Assembly (NCBI RefSeq): GCF_003589595.1
Contig: NW_020653945.1
Location: 8,344,803 to 8,408,802, forward strand
Source of the DNA: Hyposmocoma kahamanoa
Lineage: Eukaryota; Arthropoda; Insecta; Lepidoptera; Cosmopterigidae
Direction of reading: 5' to 3'
Length of the DNA stretch: 64,000 nt
Both the position numbers and the translations under genes were made by a program. Positions within the stretch are counted from its first letter, which is position 1; every line of letters begins with the position of its first letter. Shown one piece after another: positions 1 to 12,851 of this stretch. Below the pieces are notes generated by a model. That model was given only the letters and a program-made list of their open reading frames with translations. It did not search any database and was not told the origin of the DNA.

Positions 1-140
1 ATTGATTGACATTGATACTCCGTGGTCGCTAATTATCATATATTGCACCCTTCTTGGTGTAGTAAGGCCTCATCTGCAAAATAAAATTTTTCAGGATAGT
101 GGCTATAAGATTCTACAAACTAAATTATTCAATACCTTTT

Positions 141-426
141 TTACGGGAAGAACAAATCGTGCGCGTGGTGGTAAGTGATATGCCTGTCCATAACAGTTGC
201 AGAGCCACTCAAAGCATTAAATGACAAAGATCTGAGGAGCACTGCCACTGCGCATGTCATCCTGAGACATGTGTTGACAAGTCCCATGTGCCTGTAATTT
301 CACCAGCACCCTTACCCTTCAAAACCGGGACTCAGTAATGCTTACATTACTGCTTGGCGGCAAAAATAGGTAAGGTGGCAGTACTTTCCTGGATCAACTC
401 TTTCACAAGGAGCTCTACTGCTACAA
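141..426 (-). mobile_element. Poly(A)-tailed retroposon family P, near full length
   Basis: Family P (about 290 bp) on its sense strand starts TAGTAGCAGTAGAGCTCC, has the hairpin GCAGTAATG...CATTACTGC near 80-105 and ends TTCGTCCCGTCACTTGGTAT plus poly(A). This copy has lost most of the poly(A) end. Sense strand inferred from the poly(A) end and from 5' truncations. Confidence 0.85.
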
Positions 427-493
427 AATTAAAATTAAATAACAGATATAACTTCACATATATGCGTAATTGATCTCATGTGGTTTTTTTTTT

Positions 494-700
494 ATAATAA
501 CGCACACAATCAACATAGCCCCGCACTAGGGAAACCCTGTGTCGCGGGTGCCTTGGACACATACATAGACAACCATAAATTACACCCAAACCCACGAGAG
601 AAATAAATGTAGCCCTTACAAATATCCCGGCTCGGGAATGGAACCTAGGACCTCTGCGTGGCAGTCCGGCATGGTAACCGTTTGGCCACGGAGGCAGTTA
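494..700 (-). mobile_element. tRNA-derived SINE, family A, (TTA)n-type tail
   Basis: On the - strand it begins GCCTCCGTGGCCAAACGGTT (tRNA box A region), has a box B-like element and a body with the complement of CACGAGAGAAATAAATGTAG, and ends GCGTTATTATAAA. It resembles the copies at 10752, 30221 and 31366. Confidence 0.85.
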
Positions 701-936
701 ATTATATTTATGATTTGTATTATATTATGACACTTACTTAACAAAAGTATTTCTGACGTTTGACCACACTTAATTATTATGTACCAAGAGCACCATATCT
801 TTCTGGAGATACAATAATAAGCATTTAAGAACAATTTAGAACGGCTGCGTGTGGGTTCTTAAGTAAATTTTCTCGTAAATAACTTCGCTGTGTGACTGTC
901 AAGTGTTGTAATTAACTTAATGTAACCTAAGTCAGA

Positions 937-1161
937 GTTTTTTATGGCACCAAGTGACGGGACGAACAAGTCTTACGTCTGTTGTTGTGTGTGGTAAGCG
1001 ATGCGCCAGTGCCACTCAAAGGCTTTAAATGGCAAAGATCTGAGGGGCACTCTCACTGAGCCCGTCATCAGGCACATAAGTTGTCAAGTCCCATGTGCCT
1101 GTAATTTCACCAGCACCCTTACTCTTCATACCCGGAACGCCCCGTAACGCTCACATTACTG
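937..1161 (-). mobile_element. Retroposon family P, 5'-truncated
   Basis: The tail (T-run on +, then GGCACCAAGTGACGGGACGA) is complete; the sense 5' end stops at the hairpin. A small gap removes part of GCCTGTCCATAACAG. Confidence 0.8.
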
Positions 1162-1599
1162 TGTTACTGAATCAATCTTTATCTTGGTAGGAAAATACTA
1201 CAAGTTTTATTTATTCTCGTACCCATGGAAACGGACTCACTATTCATGCTATACTACATTAAATGCAAATTTATTTTCACGGTTCAAATAGCCGTTTCCC
1301 AACTCGTCCAAACTCTAGTTCCTCTGTTATACAATCGTGCGTTTATGTCTTTAATGCAATGGCCGGCTATCTATTTAAGTATTGGTTGGGCTAAAGAAGC
1401 GAATAGGGTATGGCGGAATCGTGATCCGTAATCTTGGTCGTTGTTTTACTGCCTATAGATGAATAGGTGGGATGATTGAATACGTGTAGTAGACTTAACT
1501 ACAGAACGCATGAATTTAAGAAAATACTCTATTAGCTATAGTCTTATTCTTTTATTAATTCATTTCAGCTCTATATAGGCTCTACATATCTATATATCC

Positions 1600-1905
1600 T
1601 TTCGATCCTGCCAAGTTTCTGTGCGTCTGTGGTCCTGGATTTGCCCGTAACTTTTACTATGCAGACTTTGGACGACCCGGATTTCTTCGGCCTGTCCATA
1701 GCCACCACTCCGTCAAGGTCTTACTCCAGCGGTTATCACCACGTCTATCCAGATGTCCTTCCCAAATGCACTTAAGATCTATAAACACGGTCCCCAACGT
1801 CTTGAACTTTCGTCCGACTTCAGATTTTGAAGTTTATCGAGGAGTGTGATACCTGGCGCGTTCCATGGCGCTTTGTGCAACTCATATTGTGTACAGTTTC
1901 CTTAG
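1600..1905 (-). pseudogene. RTE-type LINE reverse-transcriptase C-terminal fragment
   Basis: On the - strand a frame reads RGDNRWSKTLTEWW then TGRRNPGRPK, the motif found near the C-terminus of lepidopteran RTE-like endonuclease/reverse transcriptases. Upstream the frame is broken. A dead remnant. Confidence 0.65.
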
Positions 1906-2083
1906 TATCTATACTATTAGGAGTAGCTTTTATTAAATACCTTAAAAATTACCAATAATGGAGAAGTATTATTAAAATCATCATTAGGCATGATTAAATA
2001 TTTGAATAAATTCTGACCTTTCAAAAAGTCTTTAGGTACATATTTAGATTTCATTACTTAGATTATGTAAAATTTAAGTTGGT

Positions 2084-2342
2084 TTTATGATACTAGGTGA
2101 CGGGACGAATAAGTCTTTTATCTGATGGTAAGCCACACGCCTGTCCATAACATTTGCAGTGCCACTGAGAGCTGTAAACCTCAAATATTTGAGGGACACT
2201 GCCATTGCGTCCGTCACCCTGAGATATAGTTGAAGTCTCGTCTGCCTGTAATTTCACCAGCACCCTTACCCTTCAAAACCGGAACGCAGTAATGCTCACA
2301 TTACTGCTTGGACGAACTCTTTCACAAAGAGCTCTACTGCAA
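2084..2342 (-). mobile_element. Retroposon family P, 36-bp internal deletion
   Basis: Complete at both ends, but CTTGG joins directly to ACGAACTC, dropping the segment GGCAGAAATAGGTAAGGTGG. The lost piece is bounded by short CTTGG/CCTGG repeats. Confidence 0.8.
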
Positions 2343-3021
2343 GTAAGTTAAGAACTTATAAGCAAAATATTAGGCTGAGTGCCTAAAAAAATGATATAAT
2401 TTTTATGTTATAGGTGTAAAAAAAATTTACCTCTGTATATATGTAACGAATTTTCCGCAAAAAATATCAGAAAATTAAATTATTGAAGAAAAATTAAAAT
2501 CTACTGGCGGTATGGCTAATTAGATGCCTTCATCAAAATAAACATTATAACTAAAACCCATCAAAAATCCTTCTCCAATAGCGAAAAAATAATAATTGTT
2601 ACATTGACTTAAAATATATAGAACAGCTGATTTGTTATTAAGAACACATATCAAAATCATGCAAACAAAACAACAACCCACAACGTGCCAGCGAGTCTAG
2701 TTAGACTGGAAATGATCTCTTGAATAATGCAACAGTGGTATACCGCCTACTGCGATCAACTACCTAGACTTAGATAGCCCTTTTGGTTTTGTAACTCGAT
2801 TTTAAACCTAGGCAAAGTACCTTTAGACCTCGGGCAACAGAATACTAAGTGTTCTTTTGCAAAATGTTGTAACAGTTAACTCTAAGTGCAAGACAAAGAC
2901 AAAAAAAATCCACTAAGTAGTTTATCTATCGCCATTGCATTTGATATAATACTAATTAAGTGTAAATTTAGCATATAGCAGAATGCAAATGTTTTTACTT
3001 TACGTTGAATTCCCTCTAGAT

Positions 3022-3424
3022 CAGAGGTTCTCAAACTTTTTTTTCTGGTAGACCACATGAAATTTTTTTATTAATTATTTTACAAATTCATCAGTTTCAC
3101 ACCTGACGTTAGTGAGAAACTGAAAGAAAAACAAATTTATGATAAGCTTTACGCGTTATTGTCTTACCGAATATCGTGTTTGTTTTGAAATGATTAAGAA
3201 CTTCATAGGTCGTTTATGTGTCTATTATTAAAAAGTATTATGTATTTACATAGACATAAATTTTGCAACGTGGATTATTCCATTTATGAAAAGTCAAAAT
3301 GTTGGTCTTGTGAATCCCCATTAACGTCTCATACAGTCCTTATTTTTTCGCTAACGTGGACCCCTTGTAGGTTAGAGTGGACCCCTGGGGGTCTATGTAG
3401 AGAACTGATTTTGAGAATACCAGT
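3022..3424. mobile_element. hAT-like MITE, degraded
   Basis: Left end CAGAGGTTCTCAAACTTTTT and right end GATTTTGAGAATACCAGT are imperfect inverted repeats. The inner part has GTGGACCCCTTG and GTGGACCCCTGGGGGTC, as in hAT-derived elements. No transposase remains and I see no clear 8-bp duplication. Confidence 0.55.
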
Positions 3425-5271
3425 AAGCTCTATGCTAGTTATACGTACAGCCAAAAAACAAAAGAAAAGCCATAATCCGTATTGCCACATCCATGCGAAT
3501 CAGATAGAAAACGTTTGTCTTATGTACCTGCACTTATCTATTATGAGAACCACACGGAAATGATAAAACCGTTCATACAATTAACTTACGGTTATCTAAT
3601 AAGTTCACTTTCAGTTCACGTGTTTAAGTTTTATGGGACCCGTATTGGTAGCGAACAAGAAAATCTGATTAGGTCTCGCACGCGAACGCGCGCTACCTTG
3701 CGTGTGGGGAAGCAAACTTTTTACTCATGAGATAACTTGTAAGTACTTACAGTGATTGAATAGAGCAGCGTGCTAAGTTGAAGCTGGTGATTATAGGTAT
3801 GTATTGTGAAGAACAGTTTTAGTTACTATACTCTAGCTAAATTCCATATAGAATGTTTAATAATAAACGTTGCTTGGCAACCAATGAGGGCAGGTGTAAA
3901 GAACATTTTTTGTCAATGCTCATTATTTAGGCCAGGTCTACCCACGGCATGTTCGCGTAACTGGAATTTAAATACGCAAATAGGTAATCGGGAAATATAG
4001 ATAGCATGAAATTAATACTTGCTTGACCAATTATTGCTAAGTTAGAAAAGTACCTAATTGACAAGGATTATTTATGAATAAAGTAGGTAATTAAGTTTTT
4101 GCTACCTATTTTTTATTTTTTTATATTTTATTGGATTAATACTTACTGCTAGATGTGGGTAATGGTTGATGAGAAGAAATAAAATTGTAAGACTTTATTT
4201 TATATTAATTTACTAAATACCTCATCTAGCATCAATTATGGATGCTGAACATTAATTACTACTTCAACTCGAATGTTTACAATCTCTCCCAAATGAAAAA
4301 CTCATTAGAGATGATACATTTTTATAAATAATTAATTAACTCGTAATTTTTATGCTGGTTTCAAATTACTTACTAGTGATTTGAAACTTCTATTGAACAA
4401 AATACATCGCAGAGATGTCTTCAAGATGAATATTATCAACATCCTAATCGAATTTCGGGGAAAAATATTGAATTGTGATAACTGTAAAAGAGTCTGAGGT
4501 GAAAACCATAAAAATCATGTGTTTTTATACGTTGACATTTATGCCACATCGAAATTGGCTAGAATATAGAGTTTATTATTGTTTATATTCTGAGTTAAAT
4601 GTATACGTCAATTTTTGTTGTCATCGATTACATACATGATCATGAAAACACTTTGTGCTAAAAGAAAAGTTATATTATACCGTGGCTTATACTACATTTA
4701 AATCGTCATGAGATGGTTAGACTGATTACAATTTGTTGTTATAATTATTATAAAATTTTTATTGTTATACTTTAATTTATTTAAAGTATTTTAAGAAAGA
4801 TCTGATAAGCGTTTATTTATTCATGGCGTTTTATTCATTTATCTGTAACTGTATTTAATAGTTACTTTATACCGCATCACTAATGTTAATTAATCAAAAT
4901 AGTTTGACACCGGGTGCAGTGTTCGGTACCCACGGTTGCGTCACGTAATAATCTAGGTGGAACAAAAGAGACGAGCAATTAAATAAGTATTTGCTAAGCG
5001 GCTCCGGTAAAAAGAGCGCTAAATTAGCGCAAGCTTCTTCCTGATAATTAGTAATTATCGCAATTACTGTACAGTCAGCACCTTCGAACATCACAATAAT
5101 CAAATAAAATCGCCATCTCTAGCCAGTGCTGGTAGCCGTAAAGTTTCCTAACTGGGTGATGAAATACAGTAATAGACTTCTCATAGATGACGTTACGGCT
5201 AAAATGTCGTTGAAAACCAAATACAAAGATCCGACAACAAGCACATAAAAAAAATTCGTGAGGTCCGCTGG

Positions 5272-5392
5272 CTCGCTCTGTGGCTAAGTTGGTACAGTGT
5301 CTGCCACGGTTTGCTAGATCACGTCGGTTCGAATCCAGCCGGATCGAAGGAATTTTTTCTAAGTGTTCGGTCTTTGTATTAATAATTATTCA
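5272..5392 (+). mobile_element. tRNA-derived SINE, family B
   Basis: GCTCTGTGGCTAAGTTGGTA (box A), GGTTCGAATCC (box B), then GGATCGAAGGAATTTTTTC and the end GGTCTTTGTATTAATAATTA. The T-arm end followed by the same 3' module recurs at 10088, 40830 and 49567. It is not a functional tRNA: the acceptor stem does not close and no CCA-proximal pairing is seen. Confidence 0.75.
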
Positions 5393-6299
5393 ATACTTAA
5401 TACTCAATATATTTATTGCATTCACATGGTACATACATGTCTTAAAATTAAAATAATGCTACACATATGAGCCCCTTATTAGCGATAACAATAAGAGCAG
5501 AGATGGGCCATGGTTTCAATTATTAATTAGAATTGTTACTTATCAAATAATAATAAAAAATAAAAAATATGTCACACAATAGGAAATACGTCGTATTATA
5601 AGCAGAATTGTCACTTGAAAGTTTGAATTTAATTATAACAAACTAGTGGAGTAATTTCACAGAAAATAATTGAATATCAATTTAATACAAATTTGATCAA
5701 TTAAACGTTTGAATTTTGTGCCACTAGCTCCATAAACAGTTAAGGAAATAGAATCAAATTTAAAAAGTAAGCTTTGTCGGTGTTCATAATTATTACCTAG
5801 AGTATTTCATCTCGCTGCTTTGTTTAATTAATTCTAATTACTGTATGCATGTTAAGTGAATTATGTATGTTAACTTTTTTATAGTTCATTCTATTAATGA
5901 TAGTATTCGGGGTAATTAGGCCATTAAAATTATATGCGTAGGTAAATTCGCAGGCCTTATCTTGAGAATTACGACTAGAAAATTTTACTTAACACTAAGT
6001 TAATTAAATATTTTTTAATTATGCGTTTTGTGGTTTGCTGCAAGAGAACAGACACATTGTTCAATTTTAGTGTTCGTTTCTTTCTCGAGATAAAATTATA
6101 CTTTGCAATAGAAAGTAATCTTTATTATTTTTTTAGGTGTCAAAATCTTCATGTACATTTTTGTTTCCTTATTAGTGTGTAATTAGATTTTTGATACTAT
6201 TTACTCACACCTTCAGTAACAAATATTATAGTTACGTATTACCTACCTACCCGTAAATATTATACACCTAAACAATCCTCCAATGTATATTTCGCAACT

Positions 6300-6480
6300 G
6301 GAACTACTTTTATTTTCTGACTGTACTATATTCCGCGAGGAGTATTAGTTGTGCGCGGTGCGACACAATTATATCATCGGCACACATCGATTACGTGGGA
6401 AATGAGATCTTCACATTTAACAATCACGCGCTGCGCCCGCGCACTTCGTCTCGTTACTCATGCATAACCATCAGGAAATG
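6300..6480. promoter_or_regulatory. Possible upstream conserved noncoding element
   Basis: A short GC-richer island in otherwise AT-rich, repeat-poor sequence (5393-7684), with TGTGCGCGGTGCGACACAAT and CGCGCTGCGCCCGCGCAC. No ORF. Low confidence. Confidence 0.2.
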
Positions 6481-7684
6481 TATTGCTGTTTAGATTTAAA
6501 AATTGTATGAAGTCCAATTTATTTATGTGTTTTTGGAAATGTGTATTAATTACTGCGATTGTGAATTTCTACTGATGGAAAGGACTATGAATTCTTCTAA
6601 TAATAAAAAGAGAGATTTAAAAATAATTTCTTTTTTATCACACTTTTCTCTGGTGCCTGGCCACCTACTTAGATATTAAAAATCATCCTTTAATTCCTTT
6701 TCTTCGTTATTCTTACTTTTCTTCTTTCTGTCGCCACTCTCTACTAAATTTCCTAAGCGAGCACAGGTGATCGCCTTCGTATAAAATTCTGACCAGTTAT
6801 ATATTATACCATTGAAAATCATTTAATCTATTTACTTGTAAAACATCAGTATTGTTATGAATTACACTTGTATTTTATTTGGCCTGTGGTACGAACACAG
6901 GCCCTTTAGGGATAAGTTCACTTACTTTAAATGTTAATCCGTTGTAAGGGAGTGTTTTATACACAGACCACATATACCAATGTACCTGTTTTTTATATCA
7001 ATATATTTTGTTAAAGCCTGTTTGTTTCCCTTCCTCTACCTTTTCTTTCTTTATTTCTACAATAAAATTAATGTGGACCGATCGTTATTTACTTTCATTA
7101 CTCTATGCGAGACCCGCGTGACAACTTTATTTCGGACATGGTAAATTCTATGCTCTGGTGGAATTATGAACGTCACATTTTGCAATTCATGCCTTCCTGC
7201 TAGTTGGTTGGTTACCACTAAAGTCTTATTATTTATACTTATCGGTCATTCTCACAATTCGGTGTTCTCAGCCTAATCACTGTAGCCATTTTTTTCTCGC
7301 TTATTAGACCTAATAACATTAAAATATGAACAACCTTAAGCTAAACTAATAATATCTCTAAATGGCCTTAGAATAGACAAAGTAGTTTTCGAGTTATAAG
7401 ACACAAACATATTATGGCATCGGTAATTAGAAATTGTTATTTTACAACACTGCGGTAATTAGAAAGTTCGAACATTTTTAAGAAAATTAAAAATAACAAG
7501 TAACAACATCTACAACTTTCATTTCGATTTTCTAATCTTTCTGTTTAATTACACCGAAACGAAATCCTTTTTTGCTGTTTTTTTAACTTTAAAGGTTTTT
7601 TTGTTATTAATTATTAAAAAATCTACTCTAAATTCATTAAAAAAAATCTGGAATGACACTTGTATCGACAGAAATAGTCGTAAA

Positions 7685-8180
7685 CCAAATGTAGCACAAT
7701 ATCTTCTTCTTCTCAGCACTGTTGGATATATGGCTCTTAGTATGATTTCTCATCACTGTCCTCGGTTTGCGGCGATTCTAATACAGGACGGCCCTGCCGT
7801 CTTTTTGATGCCGTCCAACCATCTCGTTGGTGGTCTGCTCACATTTCGTCTTTCTAAACGAGGTTTCCAGAACAAAACTCTCCGGCTCCAACTCATTGCC
7901 ATTTCTGTTTGGTACTCGATGACTTTGGTGCGTTATTCCATATTAAGATATGGAATCGCTCGCGTAGAGAGACTCCGATCATAATTCGATCCATAGCTCT
8001 CTGGGTGATCTTGAAGCGATGTATGAACCCTGCAGTCAGAGTCCATGTCTCACAAGGGTAGGTCGTAACTGGTAAGACGTATTGGTTGTATACTTCGGTT
8101 TTGAAACATTGTGGGATTTTTGCCTGGCACATATGGTCTAATTTGCCGAAGGCTGCCCAGGCGAGTTGTATAGGTATGTG
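7685..8180 (-). pseudogene. RTE-type LINE reverse-transcriptase C-terminal fragment
   Basis: The - strand ORF at 7893-8132 reads QCFKTEVYNQYVLPVTTY then CETWTLTAG and RFKITQRAMDRIMIGVSLRE, the usual RTE segment after the catalytic domain. It runs on with frameshifts to about 7685 (TSKRRQGRPV-like end). Confidence 0.8.
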
Positions 8181-8833
8181 TGTCTATTTCTTTTAGATAC
8201 TTATGTAAATTGCAAGCGATTCAGTCGAAACCGGTATATTCGCACTATTCGAGTGCCGAGACGCGGATGATAGCTCGCGATTCAGGTGATAGTGACTTTC
8301 AAATATTTCGTGGTTAAGGGATGCGCACTTTGAAATGATATGGCGATGGTAATTATACCTTCGGGCCTGATACTCCGATATTTGATGGTAGATTTTAAAA
8401 GAATAGCCGTCTTGGGTTAATTTTTTATGTGTTTACACAAGCAGTATTTCGCCATCCAGGATCTTGAATGGTACTGCGTAATCCATCCCGGACTAAAATG
8501 AGAAGTAAATTTGCACACAAAGGTAGCGTTCGGACAGGCTAGGTTAATTGGAGAACAAGGGTTTGAAAAATAAAATTTAATATGATAATTAAGTAGCAGA
8601 GCTAAAGCCTTAAAAATGCCCTTAGATAAAAGTACAAACTACATAAAAAAATATTTGTGGTTCTCTTTAATGTTATACAGAGAGAGGAAAAGCTCGCATA
8701 TACAAAAATTTGCTATTTTGAGAATGGCCGTTAAAATTTACGCTCACAATGGCTATTTGACAAACAATGTCGAGATGCAAGTTTATTTTAATTTATGCTT
8801 AATGTGTTCTTGTATGTTGTTCATTTTGTTTCA

Positions 8834-9214
8834 TTTTTTTAAGATACCAGGTGACGGGACAAAGAACTCGTGCGCTTGGTGGTACGCCACGCGCACGCCT
8901 GTCCAGTCCATAGCAGTTGCAGTGCCAGTGAGAGCTTTAAATCACGGAAATCTGAGGGGAACCGATACTCGCATTTGGGCTCATTCGAGTTCCATTGCAA
9001 CTTTAAATCGACGCTGGAATGATGCTACAAACCCCCCTCGTCATCGCGTCAACCTGAGACATAAGTCAACAAGTCCCAGTTGTCTGTAATTCACTAGCAC
9101 ACTTATTCTTCAAAACCGGAACTCGGTAATGCTCACATTACTGCTTGGCGGCAGAAATAGTTGAGGTGGCAGTACTTCCCTAGTTGAACTCTTTCACAAG
9201 GAGCTCTACTGCAA
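8834..9214 (-). mobile_element. Retroposon family P with about 80-bp internal insertion
   Basis: Both ends are recognisable. After TCTGAGGGG an extra segment (about 8961-9048), including TCGCATTTGGGCTCATTCGA, precedes the family sequence CGTCAACCTGAGACATAAGT. Confidence 0.8.
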
Positions 9215-9430
9215 CAAAAAATTAGTTTAATTTGAAAATTTTCTCTGTGTTCCGAACCAACATTAAAGTTTTTTTTAATTCACCTAGTAATTTAGATGAT
9301 TTTATTATTTTCTATTCTATGTCGAAAATATCCTCAAAACATTTCTTTACTCATGTAACATAGATGTGCATGTCTTTTACGATAGTTTTCAATAGTGTTG
9401 TTTACTTTTCGTCTTAACAGTTATTTCAAT

Positions 9431-9763
9431 CGAGTTCTTAGGGTTCACGATTGTTACACTTAGGGAATGAAATTATTTTCAGATTTATGAATGATTTGCA
9501 TTAACAGTTGGAAGAAATCTCTTTATGGGATAAGCTCGCCTTTGTACACAAATATTTAAATTGTTTCTGAAAATTTGTAAGTTACTTTGTGGTACAATAA
9601 AGTGTTTAAATAAATAATAAATAACATTAGGCAAAGTGGTTGATGACTTTATCATATATCAGTCAGTCGTGACCATGGGACCTGTAAAGAACCCGAAACA
9701 TTGATTTGTTTGAAAAAACAAACATACGTGATTTAGATCCGATAAATAGATTCATTTCCTAAG
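9431..9763. mobile_element. Foldback/MITE family F, copy 1, with 9-bp flanking repeat
   Basis: Begins CGAGTTCTTAGGGTTCACG; left ACTTAGGGAATGAAATTATT is the rough complement of the right end CATTTCCTAAG with GATTTAGATCCGATAAAT. The 9-mer TATTTCAAT flanks both ends (9422-9430, 9764-9772), a likely target-site duplication. Confidence 0.65.
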
Positions 9764-10087
9764 TATTTCAATATTCACATAGTCAAACGTTAAGAGTAGC
9801 AGGTATAGAATGTAAGAAATAATAATTTGATACTATTAACGATTAAAGAGTCAGGTCAAGAGTTCCATTAAAGGCAACGAACACGAACGAATTTGAGCTG
9901 TTTGCGTTTTATTACACGCTTGGGTAGGATTTCACTGTATCAACGAGTAGTTATTGAATTTGCTTCAGTATAGATCATATAGTATATAACATTTGGTTGA
10001 TTATTATATTATTTTTACTAGATATTGGTTTTACTAAGATGACATTAATTTATTTTTCCTTAATTTACTCCATTAGTTTGTTGTCAT

Positions 10088-10222
10088 TACTAATACAAAG
10101 ATCGAACACAAACAAAACTTCTTTCAATCTGACAGGACATGAAGCTGCCATACCAGGGCCATGTAGGCCTGTAAGATAGAACGAATTTTTCGTGTTCGAT
10201 CTTTGTAGGTATTAATCATTTT
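10088..10222. repeat. Inverted pair of SINE family B tails (foldback)
   Basis: Left TAATACAAAGATCGAACAC is mirrored by right GTGTTCGATCTTTGTAGG at the other end. Both are the family B 3' tail, facing each other, with a degenerate centre that includes CTTTCAATCTGACAGGAC. Confidence 0.65.
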
Positions 10223-10318
10223 AATCAAGTATTCTATTAGTTTTTTTTTTAAATAACTAAATGGCACTAGAATACTTTGTGCCAAAACATCAAAATAAAA
10301 GGTTAAGAAATGACATCA

Positions 10319-10487
10319 CGTTCTCCGTTCAATATCCGTTCGAAACAAATGCTGTCAAATAAGTAATACTCGACTATTTAAAATACGTACGATGTGAATG
10401 AAGCTTCATACTTGACATGAGCTGTTGATTTGTCAAGTATTACTTATTTGACAGTAAGTGTTAAGGACGGATGTTAGGCGGAGAACG
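10319..10487. mobile_element. MITE with 56-bp terminal inverted repeats
   Basis: Left arm 10319-10374 and right arm 10432-10487 pair over their whole length: perfect blocks at CGTTCTCCG/CGGAGAACG and around CTGTCAAATAAGTAATACT. Spacer 57 bp. No coding capacity. Confidence 0.8.
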
Positions 10488-10751
10488 GGAGTTAGACTCC
10501 CTGTTTCCTACAGGGGTTGGCAAAGGTTATGGATCTCCACCTGCTGTGCACCAGACAAATGGAAGGTAAATCAAAAAAGAAAGAAAAAATGATCTGGAAA
10601 ATAATATATAAATATTGGAATGAATTAATACATATAAGAACTATTTGTGATAAAAAAAAACATTACACGAAATACGACAAGGACTACGTTTTTATATCAT
10701 TAACAATAATAAATAAATGTTTATTTTATTTATTATATTTTATTAATTTAA

Positions 10752-10962
10752 TTGCTTCCGTGGCCGAAAGGTTACCATGCCGGACTGCCACGCAGAGGTC
10801 CCAGGTTCGATTCCCGGGCCGAGACAAATATTTGTACGGCCTACATTTATTTCTCTCGTGAGTTTGGGCGTAATTTGTGGTTGTCTTTTTATGTGTCCAT
10901 GGCACCCGCGACACAGGGTTTCCCTAGTTAGGCTATATTGAGTGCGTGCGTTATTATCATAA
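10752..10962 (+). mobile_element. tRNA-derived SINE, family A
   Basis: Head CTTCCGTGGCCGAAAGGTTA, box B GGTTCGATTCC, body with TTTATTTCTCTCGTGAGTTT and CCCGCGACACAGGGTTTCCC, and a decayed TTATTATCATAAATTATC tail. RNA polymerase III internal promoter boxes are intact. Confidence 0.9.
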
Positions 10963-11838
10963 ATTATCTTAAATATCTTAAATAATAGACATTTCTTAAA
11001 AAATTATAATAAAGAATAGTACACATAAGGAGACATGATAAACGAGTAAGGAATATGTGAAGACAGGAATTGCTGGTGGATTATATTAGTCATTATAAAA
11101 TATAAAAATAAAATAATATTAATGATACTGCTTGACTACTAACAGTGGTATGATATCAAAAAAATTACTTTTTTCTACAAAATTAATCTACATATGTATA
11201 AAATAATAAAGAATCAGTCGATGAGATGCTTTCGAAGATTTTCGTTATTAATAAACACTGTATTTGCTTACACAGTGGGGGTACCATCTTATGAGTTTTC
11301 ATTGTAGTATAAACTAACTGTGTCTATTAATTTCAAATTACACTTTCCTAGTTGAAGGAATATTATTTGCACCGATGAATGTTATCTATTGGAACGGCTT
11401 ATCCTTTCTTTTACAATAGGGTGACATTACCATTAGCAAAGGTTTTGTATGAAACGTACATGGATTTTATGATCTTGATCCATCCAGGTGTGTTAATGCT
11501 CTTTTTGTGTTCTAGTTTTGAACTATTTGCTTTACATAATTAGGTTGCTATTTAACCTGAATGTTGTGGTTACTCCGTAAAATACTGACTACTAACACTT
11601 TTATTTTAAACAATTAGCAAAGTAGTTTCACATAAAGATTATTAAGTTTAGAGTACTAGTGCATAAAAGTATTTAAATTTGGAGTTTGCAGTATACATAT
11701 GGCATGTGCGTTACCCAGGCAGCTCACTCTTTTGTCCTATTCTATTCGAAAGTAAAGCGATAAGACGAATTGGTGCAAATTATATTTCATCAATAAGGTG
11801 ACTCCATACTAGTTTATTATACTGTATACGTGTGTGTT

Positions 11839-12143
11839 TAGTAGCAGTAGAGCTCCTTGTGAAAGTTCAGGGACTGTACTAGTACGGCCACCTTGCCTGT
11901 TTCTGTCGCCAAGCAGTAATGCAAACATTGCTGCGTTCCGGCTTGGAAGGGTAAGAGTGCTGATGACATTAGAGGCTCATGGGACTTGTCAACTTATGTC
12001 CCAAGGTGACGGGCACAGTGGCAGTGTCCCTAAGATCTTTGTGATTAAAAGCTTTATGTGACACTGCAACTATTATCGATAGACGTGTCGCTTATCACCA
12101 GGCGCACGACTTGTTCGTCCCGTCACTTGGTATTATAAAAAAA
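11839..12143 (+). mobile_element. Retroposon family P, full length
   Basis: Starts TAGTAGCAGTAGAGCTCC and ends CACTTGGTATTATAAAAAAA; hairpin present with mismatches. The half foldback element follows directly. Confidence 0.85.
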
Positions 12144-12164
12144 TACAAACGTAAGAGCGCGGCT

Positions 12165-12275
12165 TGAATGTGTGCGCACCCGTGCACGGTACGCGGCGGG
12201 CGTGCACACATACAAGCCGCGCTGCTACATTTGTGTGGAGTTACCATACTTGTCTTATTATACTATGTTGTTACT
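12165..12275 (+). mobile_element. Half copy of the 45373 foldback element
   Basis: GAATGTGTGCGCACCCGTGC, ACGCGGCGGGCGTGCACACA, then GTGTGGAGTTACCATACTTG and TCTTATTATACTATG match the right half of the element at 45373. A scrap of the same end is at 11803-11828. Confidence 0.6.
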
Positions 12276-12851
12276 TTGCTAGTTAACAATGTGTTTTTTC
12301 CCTGTAATAATAAAACTCCGTACCTCAGTGTGCAATACGCAAAAACGCTACAGCTTATAAATGCGCCGTGTAATTTCACGCTACCCGCGTCCGCGCGCCT
12401 TTGCAGTGAAAAACTCTAATCGGTTCATTTTATGACGAGTGCTCGTAATTCATGTTACAAAATGATAATACAGAATCATAATAAAATTTATTACCAGCGA
12501 GTGCGAACTGGAGCGTTTATCGACCGTTTCCTTTCCCGATACTGAACCGACTTTTATTATCGATTTTCATAGAACTTATGTTTTAATCATTATAACTATT
12601 GTAATTAATCTTTTAAATTCCTGTGCGGCGAACTATATTTCTCGTTACTTGACGAAATGCCAAGCCGGAAATAACAAGGGTCAAAAGAGTCGAGAGAATG
12701 GGTCAATCTGTTATCAAAAAAATACCCAGCGGAATTGTTTAGCACGCTGTGGTAGACCACAACAAAACTTATACGAACTGTCTAAATTGTAAGTAGTTTA
12801 TATACTATTTTGTTCTTGTGCTGTGACCAAAAAAGTGTATATCTATCTATC

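Larger units (their letters stand above)
3425..7684. other. Upstream intergenic, mostly unassigned
   Basis: AT-rich sequence, apart from a family B SINE at 5272 and the GC-richer island at 6300-6480. No host gene recognised on either strand; ORFs here are short and without motifs. Confidence 0.6.

Noticed and set aside
5272..5346. Possible tRNA gene
   Set aside because: Boxes A and B are present but the acceptor stem does not pair, and the sequence continues into the tail module shared with other SINE copies.
8616..9089. 157-codon + strand ORF
   Set aside because: Its second half lies inside a family P retroposon copy and the first half has no motif.
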